Below are positions 8,911-17,283 of a stretch of 64,000 nucleotides of DNA, piece by piece. Within the stretch, counting starts at the first letter, position 1. The number at the start of each line of letters is the position of its first letter. The DNA is taken from positions 62,001-126,000 of the forward strand of contig NZ_JAVFVU010000007.1 of NCBI RefSeq assembly GCF_030929615.1, in the 5' to 3' direction. Made by a program: the position numbers and the translations under genes. Source of the stretch: Dyadobacter sp. LHD-138. Lineage in GTDB: Bacteria > Bacteroidota > Bacteroidia > Cytophagales > Spirosomataceae. The notes below the pieces were generated by a model. It ran no database searches. It was not told where the DNA came from and was given only the letters and a program-made list of their open reading frames with translations.

Positions 8911-9006
8911 ATGAAAGCGACTGTTTTACATGATTTTGATTTGTCTGTAATGGCAAACAAGGGGGTATATCGTCAACTGCTCGTTTCTGAGCCGTGTTGT
9001 TGCTGA
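8911..9006 (+). CDS. Putative cysteine leader peptide (31 aa, ends CCC-stop)
   Basis: ATG at 8911, 53 bases after the dyad of copy 1, opens 31 codons ending SEPCCC and then TGA. Three consecutive Cys codons (TGT TGT TGC) directly before the stop, in a short ORF between a promoter and a long hairpin (9040-9135), match the layout of amino-acid attenuation leaders. Cys-tract leaders of this kind are known in mycobacteria for sulfur genes. Ribosome stalling when cysteine is scarce would change folding of the downstream RNA. The next gene starts at 9167. No homolog is recognised and translation is unproven. Confidence 0.5.
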   Translation: MKATVLHDFDLSVMANKGVYRQLLVSEPCCC

Positions 9007-9039
9007 TCCCGTTTTTCTTCCTGTAACTTATTTAAAGTT

Positions 9040-9135
9040 CTGAAATATCCCGGTCGGCAGTGATGCTGTTCAGATGCAGATTTTCGGTGGTTGTCAATTT
9101 GCAAATGCGCGGCATACTGTCCAGGGGTATTTCAG
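9040..9135 (+). ncRNA. Long leader-RNA hairpin, candidate attenuator
   Basis: Left arm CTGAAATATCCC (9040-9051) pairs with right arm GGGGTATTTCAG (9124-9135). Pairing continues inward between GGCAGTGATGC and GCATACTGTCC with small bulges, giving a stem of about 22-24 pairs. It lies between the Cys-rich leader ORF and the 39-aa gene. There is no strong U-run after it, so it may act by sequestering RNA or through Rho rather than as a simple terminator. Confidence 0.4.
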
Positions 9136-9166
9136 GAAATATTTTCCCAAGTAATCATATATTGTT

Positions 9167-9286
9167 ATGACAACAGATGATGTCGTTCTGCTTGTCAAGA
9201 AAATTGCTGTCGGCATTTTTCTGACGCTCGTTCCCTTTGTGCTGATTGCCGGAGGAATCTGGTTGGCGTATAATCTAATAAGTTAG
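9167..9286 (+). CDS. Small single-span membrane protein (39 aa)
   Basis: ATG at 9167 to TAG at 9284-9286. The product has a short charged N-terminus (MTTDDVVLLVKK) followed by one long hydrophobic segment (IFLTLVPFVLIAGGIWLAY). It ends 34 bases before the sterol-desaturase-like gene on the same strand, so the two are probably co-transcribed and the peptide may assist the membrane enzyme. No family is recognised. Confidence 0.5.
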   Translation: MTTDDVVLLVKKIAVGIFLTLVPFVLIAGGIWLAYNLIS

Positions 9287-9320
9287 TCACTAATTATCAT
9301 TTACTATTAGTTCTTACGAT

Positions 9321-10388
9321 ATGAAAGTTGAACAAGAAATCACACAAAAAATCAGGCGGGACGCGATCATTAGCGTGTTTTTGTATCTGCTGCCGATTGT
9401 ATTGATGTTCAGTGCTTTTTATTTTACGGGTGATAAACCCTGGCAGGGAAGTAATGTACTTCCTTTTCGGGTTCCACAGTTTTTGGAAGGTATATTTAAA
9501 AATCTGAGCTCCTGGGGTTTACCGGTTATTGTTCTGGTTATTGGCGTGATCGAATTCATTGCCGGTTTATATGAAAACAAATGGACAAAAAACGAGAGTC
9601 TTCTCGATATCGTTTGTTTTGTTGTTCCTAAAATCATCGTGCGGCCTGTTGTGACATATTTCAGTCTGCAATTGCTCCCACAAATACTACCCGATGCGAA
9701 AGATGTTTTCTCCTGGGTACCCTTCTGGTGGGCGTTCGCAATTATCGCTGTGGCCGACGATCTTACCCAGTACTGGTACCACCGATTGCATCATCAGCTT
9801 CCGTGGCTATGGCGTTTTCACCGTACGCACCATAGCGCCAACTACATGGGCATGGCGATGGCGAGTCGTCAGAATATCATTTATACCATTTTTTTCTCAC
9901 AAACTTACCTCACCGCAGCGCTTACTTACGTAGGTTTGGGTTATGCTGCGCTTTTCGTAAAGGTGATTAAGTCGCTGATCACGACGGGAGCACATTCGAG
10001 CATTCCCTGGGATAAGCCTTTTTACCAGATTAAATGGTTGAACCCGATTGGCTGGGTTTTGGAAAGATTAATTTCGACACCGGCGACGCATCACGCACAC
10101 CACGCCGATACCACAGACGACGGCGTAGGTTATTACAAGGGTAATTTTGGTAACATGTTTTTCCTTTGGGACATCATTTTCGGGACAGGTATCATCACCA
10201 GAAAATATCCAACTTCCTATGGTATAAAACATTATCAAGAGGAGGAATGGTACGCCCAGTTTCTTTGGCCGATCATAAAATCGAAAAAGAAGGGCAGCGA
10301 ACTTTCAGCGGATGGTCCTATGGTTGGCGACGCAGTGCCCGAAACCAGCGTTGAACCACTACCGCTTGAAACAAGGGCGGCGATTTGA
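9321..10388 (+). CDS. Fatty-acid hydroxylase / sterol-desaturase family protein
   Basis: A 355-residue membrane di-iron oxygenase. Spans are near residues 15-35, 65-83 and 98-120, with more around 135-150 and 195-220. The eight-His-type metal boxes are present: HRLHH at 154-158, HRTHH at 167-171 and HHAHH at 257-261. The family hydroxylates or desaturates sterols, fatty acids or sphingoid-like lipids using O2. It lies behind the copy-1 promoter, the Cys-rich leader and the 39-aa peptide. A role in sulfonolipid (capnine-type) or related lipid hydroxylation is a speculation suggested by the sulfur context. The C-terminal tail of about 40 residues is polar. Confidence 0.85.
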   Translation: MKVEQEITQKIRRDAIISVFLYLLPIVLMFSAFYFTGDKPWQGSNVLPFRVPQFLEGIFKNLSSWGLPVIVLVIGVIEFIAGLYENKWTKNESLLDIVCFVVPKIIVRPVVTYFSLQLLPQILPDAKDVFSWVPFWWAFAIIAVADDLTQYWYHRLHHQLPWLWRFHRTHHSANYMGMAMASRQNIIYTIFFSQTYLTAALTYVGLGYAALFVKVIKSLITTGAHSSIPWDKPFYQIKWLNPIGWVLERLISTPATHHAHHADTTDDGVGYYKGNFGNMFFLWDIIFGTGIITRKYPTSYGIKHYQEEEWYAQFLWPIIKSKKKGSELSADGPMVGDAVPETSVEPLPLETRAAI

Positions 10389-10847
10389 TTTACAGAATAT
10401 TACAAAAGTAGCTGTTGGCAATTAGCTATATGCGATTCTCAGTAATCGGATGATTGATAGCTTATTTTAAAAATCAATAATGTAAACTAATTTTTCACCA
10501 CTACTTGTATTGAATTGTGAACATCGGAACTCCATTTTTTGCACATCTGGCCAACACCTCTCTCCACTGGCCTTCAGAGACCTTGTGGAAGGGTTGTCAG
10601 GATTGTATAAGCTATTGATCTTGTTAATCGGCTTATCAACCTGGAAGCAAGTTTCTGACATATGCTCTGACTAGTCAGGGATATTTCCTTCGATCGTTAA
10701 ATTTTGTAGCAGCCCCGGTTATCCTGAATCAGGATATTATTTCCGTATATACTTGTAGGTTATCCTCTTTCGGGTAGCTGCCAGCGGAGGTGCGTGTGCT
10801 TCATCAGATCGGTTCAAATTATTAATTTACCATTATTTTCCCACAAA
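10389..10847. other. Long 5' region ahead of susC
   Basis: About 460 bases with no convincing ORF. It holds the inverted repeat at 10720-10736. The susC frame stays open upstream to a GTG at 10794, but the ATG at 10848 gives the proper signal peptide. Confidence 0.5.
10720..10736. promoter_or_regulatory. Inverted repeat upstream of susC
   Basis: TATCCTGA-A-TCAGGATA is a perfect 8-bp dyad, 112 bases before the susC ATG and close after a TTTTG motif at 10702-10706. It is a plausible operator for the susCD-sulfatase operon. The binding protein is unknown. Confidence 0.35.
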
Positions 10848-13800
10848 ATGATTAAGAAAAATCTCTACCTGATATGGATATTAGGTGCGCTGGTTTTTAC
10901 CTCGTTTCAGGTAAAAGGCCAGGATCTCATAAAAGGTGTCGTCAAGGATGAATCCGGCCAGGGTTTACCGGGTGCCACCGTCGTAGAAAAAGGAACTACA
11001 AAGTTTGCATCCACCGATGTTGATGGGAAATTTACGATTCCTGCCGGCAAAGTATTTCCATTCACCATTCAAATCAATATCACCGGTTTTCAGCAGCAGG
11101 AAATTGAAATATACGAGCTGACTGACGAGCCCGTGGATGTTATTCTAAAAACGGCTAATGTGCTCGACGAACTTGTCGTAATTGGTTACGGAGAGCAAAA
11201 AAGAAAGGACATTACGGGTTCTGTGGCGTCAGTGCCTTTGGAAATAAAAAGCCAGCCCGTTGCCTCGGTGGAACGCCTGCTTCAGGGCTCGGTAGCGGGT
11301 GCCGTGGTTACACAAACCTCCGGTCAGCCTGGTGGTGGGGTAAGTGTGCAGATCCGGGGTAATAACTCCATCACGGCTGGGAGTGATCCCCTGTATGTAA
11401 TCGACGGATTTCCTATTAACAACGATTATTCTCTAACAGATGCCGGCGTAACAGACGGATCAAAAATTAATCCTTTGTCCTCTATCGCTACCGCAGATAT
11501 TGAAAATATCGATGTATTAAAGGATGCTTCGGCCACTGCGATTTACGGCTCCCGCGGCGCCAATGGGGTCGTTATTATCACAACCAAAACGGGGTCCAAA
11601 AACAAGTCATCCATCAACTATGATGGATTCTATGGCACGCAGGAAGTGGTTCGTACACTGCCTTTGCTGAACGCCGCACAATGGTGGGCATTGCGAAAAG
11701 ATGCTGCTGTGAATTCCGGAAAATCGGTTTCGATACCATCTGTCACAGGTTACTCACTGGATACAACGGGTGTAGGAACAGACTGGCAGGATGCTGCATT
11801 CAGAAGAGCTACGCAGCAAAGCCATAACTTATCGATTTTGTCGGGTTCGGATAAAACAAGACTTGCCATTTCCGGTAATTATTTCAAACAAAATGGCATT
11901 CTGCAAAATACGGATTTCAGGAGGTTTTCAGCGCGCGTAAACCTGGATCATCATTACAATGACCGTTTCCGGATTTTTGCCAATTTAAGTGCGAGCAATA
12001 CCAAGGCAAATGTGGCACCGGCCAACATTATCGGAAACCTGCTGCAGACACCGCCTTCGCTGCCCATCTATCAAAATGACGGTACATTTGTCGTGAACAG
12101 CCCTTTTGAGTCGGCTTTGCAAAACCCGATAAACTCGCTTTACAACCAGCTGAATGAAACGATCACCAACCGTTTTCTTGGAAATGTTTCCGGTGAATAT
12201 ACAATCGCGGAAGGCCTGAAAGCGAAAGTTTTAATCGGTGTTGATGTTGTAGGAAACAAACAAAACAGATATTTGCCAAGTACTACGGCAGAAGGACTGG
12301 CATTAAGTGGCGATGCGATCGTGGGGACGGTTGCTACTACGAGCTGGCTGAACGAGAATACGTTAAGTTATGACAAAGAGTTAAACGAGAAAAACCGGAT
12401 CAACGCAGTTGTAGGTTTTACAGCACAAACTTCGCAGTCGAAAAGCGCTATTGCCGAGGCTGCTGGTTTTGCAACGGATGCTTTCCAATTTAACAATCTT
12501 GCAACGGGTATCACAAGCATTGCACCGCGTTCGGCTTCCAGTGAATGGTCTCTGGCTTCTTATCTTGGTCGTATCAATTATGTTTTTGACGATCGCTATC
12601 TGTTTACTTTCACACTTCGCGCGGATGGATCTTCGCGTTTTGGCGATGGCAATAAGTGGGGATATTTTCCTTCGGCCGCGATTGGATGGAATGTAAACAA
12701 TGAAAAATTCTTCCAGCAATTTAAGAGCATCAGTCTTTTGAAATTGAGATTGAGCGCCGGGACAACGGGTAATCAGAGTATTCCGCCATATCAGTCGTTG
12801 TCGCAGCTTGCCTACTACCGTTATAACTTTTCTAATACCACGGTTTCGGGATATGCACCCAATTCCGTACCGAATCCAAATTTGGGGTGGGAAAAAACAT
12901 TTCAGGTGGATGCAGGGATTGACCTGGGATTATTCAAAAACCGTTTGAGCATTATCGCTGATTATTATTATAAAAAGACTACGGATCTGCTTTTGACAAG
13001 AACGGTAGCGGGTACTTCCGGTTTATCGGATTTTTACAACGGACAGGCATCTACCGTTTACCAGAATATTGGCGAAGTGAGCAATCAGGGCGTTGAATTA
13101 TACGTCAATTCTCAAAATACAACCGGACCTTTTAAATGGAATACAATCTTCATTTTTGCAAAAAACACGAACAAGATTCTGAGTCTTGGTGACGGTGTGG
13201 ACCAGATTATTCCAAACATCAGCGCGCCGTCGATTGCGAAAGTGGGTTATCCATTGGGATCATTTATCGTCTATAAAACGGATGGTATCATCCAGCAGGG
13301 AGAAACGGCTTTGACGCCGCAGCAAAACAAAAGTCCTGGCGGACAGAAATACAAGGATATCAACAATGACGGTGTGATCACGCAAACCGGCGACCGTGTG
13401 ATTATTTCAAATCAGCCGGGTTTCACGACGGGATTGACCAACACATTTAACTACAAAGGATTTGATCTGACAGTTTTCTTCCAGGCATCTATCGGAGGAA
13501 AGTTATATAATCAAAACCGCGCGTTGCTGGAACTGGGAACCGGTTACATAAACGCTTCGGACGTCGTTCTGAATCGCTGGACTCCTACGAATACAGACAC
13601 CGATGTGAAGGCCGCATTCCAGGATCCTGCCATTACGATCTCAGATCGCTTTATCGAAGATGCTACGTATTATCGTCTGAAAAATATCTCATTCGGATAT
13701 TCTTTACCAAAAGCACTTTTGTCGAGGATAAAAGTAGAATCGCTTCGGGTTTATGTTTCTGCGCAAAATGCAATCACTTGGTCAAAGTATACCGGTTATG

Positions 13801-13907
13801 ATCCGGAGGTGAGTCTTAACGGGCAGTCACTGATCAATAAGGGTGTAGACCAGGGTGTTTATCCAAACAACAAGTCGGTTCAGGTTGGTCTTTCCCTTTC
13901 ATTCTAG
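10848..13907 (+). CDS. susC: SusC/RagA-family TonB-dependent outer-membrane transporter
   Basis: A 1019-residue outer-membrane protein. From the N-terminus it has a signal peptide ending VKGQ, a carboxypeptidase-regulatory-like domain (GVVKDESGQGLPGATVVEKG), a TonB-box-like segment DELVVIGYGEQ near residue 108, the plug domain with the SusC signature DPLYVIDGFPI and the block SATAIYGSRGANGVVIITTK, then a long 22-strand barrel ending QVGLSLSF. It imports an oligomeric or complex ligand with its SusD partner 85 bases downstream. Two sulfatases follow, so the ligand is probably a sulfated compound. I start at 10848, since the frame upstream of it lacks an ATG. Confidence 0.93.
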   Translation: MIKKNLYLIWILGALVFTSFQVKGQDLIKGVVKDESGQGLPGATVVEKGTTKFASTDVDGKFTIPAGKVFPFTIQINITGFQQQEIEIYELTDEPVDVILKTANVLDELVVIGYGEQKRKDITGSVASVPLEIKSQPVASVERLLQGSVAGAVVTQTSGQPGGGVSVQIRGNNSITAGSDPLYVIDGFPINNDYSLTDAGVTDGSKINPLSSIATADIENIDVLKDASATAIYGSRGANGVVIITTKTGSKNKSSINYDGFYGTQEVVRTLPLLNAAQWWALRKDAAVNSGKSVSIPSVTGYSLDTTGVGTDWQDAAFRRATQQSHNLSILSGSDKTRLAISGNYFKQNGILQNTDFRRFSARVNLDHHYNDRFRIFANLSASNTKANVAPANIIGNLLQTPPSLPIYQNDGTFVVNSPFESALQNPINSLYNQLNETITNRFLGNVSGEYTIAEGLKAKVLIGVDVVGNKQNRYLPSTTAEGLALSGDAIVGTVATTSWLNENTLSYDKELNEKNRINAVVGFTAQTSQSKSAIAEAAGFATDAFQFNNLATGITSIAPRSASSEWSLASYLGRINYVFDDRYLFTFTLRADGSSRFGDGNKWGYFPSAAIGWNVNNEKFFQQFKSISLLKLRLSAGTTGNQSIPPYQSLSQLAYYRYNFSNTTVSGYAPNSVPNPNLGWEKTFQVDAGIDLGLFKNRLSIIADYYYKKTTDLLLTRTVAGTSGLSDFYNGQASTVYQNIGEVSNQGVELYVNSQNTTGPFKWNTIFIFAKNTNKILSLGDGVDQIIPNISAPSIAKVGYPLGSFIVYKTDGIIQQGETALTPQQNKSPGGQKYKDINNDGVITQTGDRVIISNQPGFTTGLTNTFNYKGFDLTVFFQASIGGKLYNQNRALLELGTGYINASDVVLNRWTPTNTDTDVKAAFQDPAITISDRFIEDATYYRLKNISFGYSLPKALLSRIKVESLRVYVSAQNAITWSKYTGYDPEVSLNGQSLINKGVDQGVYPNNKSVQVGLSLSF

Positions 13908-13992
13908 ACAAATCAGACCGAAAATAATCCGAATCCATACAAGATATAAACAGGGCTGATGCCTGAATGACAACAGCAAAATGCTATAAATT

Positions 13993-15561
13993 ATGAAAAG
14001 TATAAAATATTTTCTTCTTGCATCGATGACGATCGGGCTTTCGTCCTGCGATGAATTTTTGAAAGAGGATCCCAAGTCCTTCCTGTCGGAGGAGCAGTAT
14101 TACAAAACCCAGACGGATGCTATCAACGCGGTCAATGCCGTTTATTTTCTTCTGAATTCGGGTGGTAATTCGGTTCAAACGCCTTACAATACACTTTTCA
14201 ACACGGGTATGAATATGGCCAGCGACGACGAAGATCCGGGTCCTGGCGCGACGAATGCCGATGTTAGATCACTTTCCGTACTGGCGCATTCGTCCAGTAA
14301 CCTTCGGATTTACGAGCTTTGGCAGCAGCATTTTGCCGCGATCAAAAAGGCAAACGTGGCGTTGGAAAAGATTCGGGCCATTGATTTTGACAATGCGCTG
14401 AAAGAACGCTTGCTGGCGGAGACCAAGTTTTTGCGTGCATTGTACTATTTCAATGTAGTCCGGTTGTATGGCGACGTACCGCTAATCGTGGAATATCAGA
14501 AGTATGTCAATGCAAACGATTATGAAATCGCAAAGTCTTCTTCGGCAGATGTTTACAAACAGATTGAAAAAGACCTGACCGAGGCGGCGGCTGTTTTACC
14601 CGCTACTTATGCATCACCGAACGTTGGCCGGGCAACTGCGGGGGCTGCAAAGGCACTTTTGGCGAAGGTTTACCTGACAAAAGCTTCTCTTCCATTGAAC
14701 ATCAGCGCACATTACGCTGACGCCGTGAAGAAAGCGGAGGAAGCACTTTCCGTGGCTGACGGCGGAACCGGGAACTATGGTTATGATCTGGTTTCGAACT
14801 ATGCTGAAGTGTTTTTGCCCGCTTTCAAAAATAATAAGGAGCATATTTTTTCAGCGCAGTTTAAATCCAATTCCTTGAATCAGGGGAATAACGAATATCC
14901 CCGGTCGATACTTTCAGGCATTCCCGGACTCACCGGGAACTATGCGCATATGGTACGATATTACACGCAGGGCAATGACAAATTTTTCAGTATTTATAAG
15001 CTGTTTCGTCCGGACGACAAGAGAAGGAATGTAACTTTTGTAAGAAATTTTACCAGCCCCTCCAATGGACGCAGGTATGCATTGCCAATCGCAAATACCG
15101 CTGTTCCTAACGACTCAACGCCTTTCTGGAATAAATGGCAGGACCCGGCGTCGTTGTCAGTTACGAATCAGTCGGCTGCCAATGTACCCATTATCCGTTA
15201 TGCCGAATTACTGTTGATCCATGCGGAAGCGGAAAATGAAGCGAATGGCCCCACCGCTAAGGCTTACAAGTCTTTGAACAAGGTAAGAACAAGGGCAGGG
15301 CTTCCAGATCTGACGGCCGGATTGACCAAAGATCAGTTCCGCGACTCTGTATATCTGGACCGCCGCCTGGAACTTACTTATGAATATCAGCGATGGTTTG
15401 ATTTGATTCGTCAGAAAGATGCCGATGGGAAATCAACATTTGTGCGGAATCAGCAAAAGGTTGGCAAGACGAATGCAGCTGAAAAGCATCGTTTATATCC
15501 GATTCCGCAATCTGAAATCGACAACAACAAACTGCTGGTTCAGAATCCGGGTTTTGAGTGA
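13993..15561 (+). CDS. susD: SusD/RagB-family surface lipoprotein
   Basis: A 522-residue SusD-like protein with lipoprotein signal (LASMTIGLSSC, Cys 19), the N-terminal SusD_3-like region (DEFLKEDPKSFLSEEQYY), TPR-like helices (ETKFLRALYYFNVVRLYGDV) and the C-terminal RagB/SusD domain (PIIRYAELLLIHAEAENEA and RRLELTYEYQRWFDLIRQ). It sits as a lid on the SusC barrel and captures ligand at the cell surface. It is followed at 25 bases by a sulfatase, so susC, susD and two sulfatases look like one operon. Confidence 0.92.
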   Translation: MKSIKYFLLASMTIGLSSCDEFLKEDPKSFLSEEQYYKTQTDAINAVNAVYFLLNSGGNSVQTPYNTLFNTGMNMASDDEDPGPGATNADVRSLSVLAHSSSNLRIYELWQQHFAAIKKANVALEKIRAIDFDNALKERLLAETKFLRALYYFNVVRLYGDVPLIVEYQKYVNANDYEIAKSSSADVYKQIEKDLTEAAAVLPATYASPNVGRATAGAAKALLAKVYLTKASLPLNISAHYADAVKKAEEALSVADGGTGNYGYDLVSNYAEVFLPAFKNNKEHIFSAQFKSNSLNQGNNEYPRSILSGIPGLTGNYAHMVRYYTQGNDKFFSIYKLFRPDDKRRNVTFVRNFTSPSNGRRYALPIANTAVPNDSTPFWNKWQDPASLSVTNQSAANVPIIRYAELLLIHAEAENEANGPTAKAYKSLNKVRTRAGLPDLTAGLTKDQFRDSVYLDRRLELTYEYQRWFDLIRQKDADGKSTFVRNQQKVGKTNAAEKHRLYPIPQSEIDNNKLLVQNPGFE

Positions 15562-15586
15562 TCGTCATTTGATTTAAACAAGCGGA

Positions 15587-17239
15587 ATGAAGGTAAATGT
15601 CTTTTCTTTTTACAGGAATCAGGGCATTTACCTTTGTTTTAACTACGATATTTTGAAAAGAATACTTGGTATCAATTTACGCTCAGGCGTTGCGGCGTTC
15701 ATTTTTTTTCATGGAAACGTTTGTGCCCAGAGAACGGAAAAACCCAATATTGTCGTCATTCTGGCTGATGATATGGGCTTCTCGGATCTGGGAAGTTTTG
15801 GCTCCGAAATCCATACGCCCAATCTGGATAAACTTGCTCACGAAGGCTTGAAGATTACCCAGTTTTATAACAGCGGAAGGTGTTGCCCTTCGCGGGCGGC
15901 ACTGCTGACCGGACTTTACCCGCATCAGGCGGGCATTGGCGATATGATTCAGGACAAGGGATCGCCTGCTTATCAGGGATATCTGAGTAAACACAGTGTA
16001 ACCATTGCTGAATTATTGAAAACGGTCGGTTATCATACCATTGTCTCAGGGAAATGGCACGTCGGGCAGGTTGAATCTGCGTTGGCGCATAACCGCGGTT
16101 TCGACAAGTCTTTTACCATGCAGAATAACGGAAGCAGTTATTTTAATTCGGAACCGATTTATAACGACGGGCGGAAGGTTACTTTTTTGCTAAATGGAAA
16201 GCCAATGCAACGGCAGGATACATCGCGTTATCTGACCCAGGCGATTACTGATTTTGCCGTTAAATCACTCGATGAAATTAAGGCCGATGCCAATCCTTTT
16301 TTCTTGTATGTCGCCTACAATGCGCCCCACTGGCCGATTCAGGCTTTACCGGAAGATATTGCCAAGTACAAAGGCAGTTATTTGAAAGGCTGGGATGTAA
16401 TGCGCACCCAGCGCTTCCGGAAGCAAAGGAAATTGGGTATTGTGAAAGATAGCTGGCAGTTGTCACCGCGATTTGAACAAACACCCGACTGGAATAAGCT
16501 GACGGCAGCGGAGAAAGATTTCTGGGATATGAGGATGGCCATTTATGCCGCTATGATTGATCGGATGGACCACGGAATCGGTGAAATTATCAGCAAACTG
16601 AAAGCAATAAAAAAGGACAAAAACACGATCATTCTTTTTGTTTCAGACAATGGAGGAAGTGGTGATACGGTAAAAGACTGGGACTACGTGACGCAAAAGA
16701 ATGGAACGCCGGGTTCAGTAAATTCTATCGACAGTTATTATCCGCCCTGGGGAAATGTCAGCAATACGCCTTTTCGGTTGTTTAAGAAAAACACACATGA
16801 AGGCGGGATAGCGACACCATTCATCGCCTGGTATCCGAGGGGAATTAAAGAAGGGACAACAAGCGATCAGGTCGGGCATCTGATTGATATCATGCCTACC
16901 TGCCTGGATTTGGCCGGGGTTGCTTATCCTGGAAAATTTCAAACAGACACATTAACGCCGCTGGAAGGACAGAGTTTGGTGAATATTTTCAAAAATCCGA
17001 TACGGAATAGGAGCAAAACCCTTTTTTGGGAACATGAAGGAAGTCGTGCGATGCGGAAAGGCGACTGGAAACTGGTGGCTGAAATAAACCAGCCCTGGGA
17101 ATTGTACAATCTAAAAACCGATCGTGCGGAGACAAAAGACCTGGCCGCTACCTATCCGGAGAAGGTAAAAACACTAGCGGAAGAATATCAGCAGTGGGCT
17201 GGGAAAGTGGGTGTCGTGGATTGGAACAAGATCAAGTAA
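15587..17239 (+). CDS. Type I sulfatase, CCPSR active site (module 1, gene A)
   Basis: A 550-residue S1-family sulfatase that hydrolyses a sulfate ester. Metal-site block [11 protein letters not shown] is at residues 54-64, the formylglycine motif C99-C-P-S-R103 lies in GRCCPSRAALLTG, and GKWHVG and FVSDNGG follow. The N-terminus is long before the hydrophobic AAFIFFHGNVCAQ, and a non-ATG start nearer that segment is possible. It is closely similar to the product of 29586-31244 (shared APHWP-QALPEDIAKYKG blocks). The substrate is unknown. It ends 44 bases before the next sulfatase. Confidence 0.92.
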   Translation: MKVNVFSFYRNQGIYLCFNYDILKRILGINLRSGVAAFIFFHGNVCAQRTEKPNIVVILADDMGFSDLGSFGSEIHTPNLDKLAHEGLKITQFYNSGRCCPSRAALLTGLYPHQAGIGDMIQDKGSPAYQGYLSKHSVTIAELLKTVGYHTIVSGKWHVGQVESALAHNRGFDKSFTMQNNGSSYFNSEPIYNDGRKVTFLLNGKPMQRQDTSRYLTQAITDFAVKSLDEIKADANPFFLYVAYNAPHWPIQALPEDIAKYKGSYLKGWDVMRTQRFRKQRKLGIVKDSWQLSPRFEQTPDWNKLTAAEKDFWDMRMAIYAAMIDRMDHGIGEIISKLKAIKKDKNTIILFVSDNGGSGDTVKDWDYVTQKNGTPGSVNSIDSYYPPWGNVSNTPFRLFKKNTHEGGIATPFIAWYPRGIKEGTTSDQVGHLIDIMPTCLDLAGVAYPGKFQTDTLTPLEGQSLVNIFKNPIRNRSKTLFWEHEGSRAMRKGDWKLVAEINQPWELYNLKTDRAETKDLAATYPEKVKTLAEEYQQWAGKVGVVDWNKIK

Positions 17240-17283
17240 AGTTTTGAAAATTAATAGATTATAAGAAATCGCAAACACAAAAA

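Noticed and set aside
10794-10847. Upstream GTG start for SusC
   Set aside because: It would put 18 extra residues before an otherwise good signal peptide, and the ATG at 10848 fits better.
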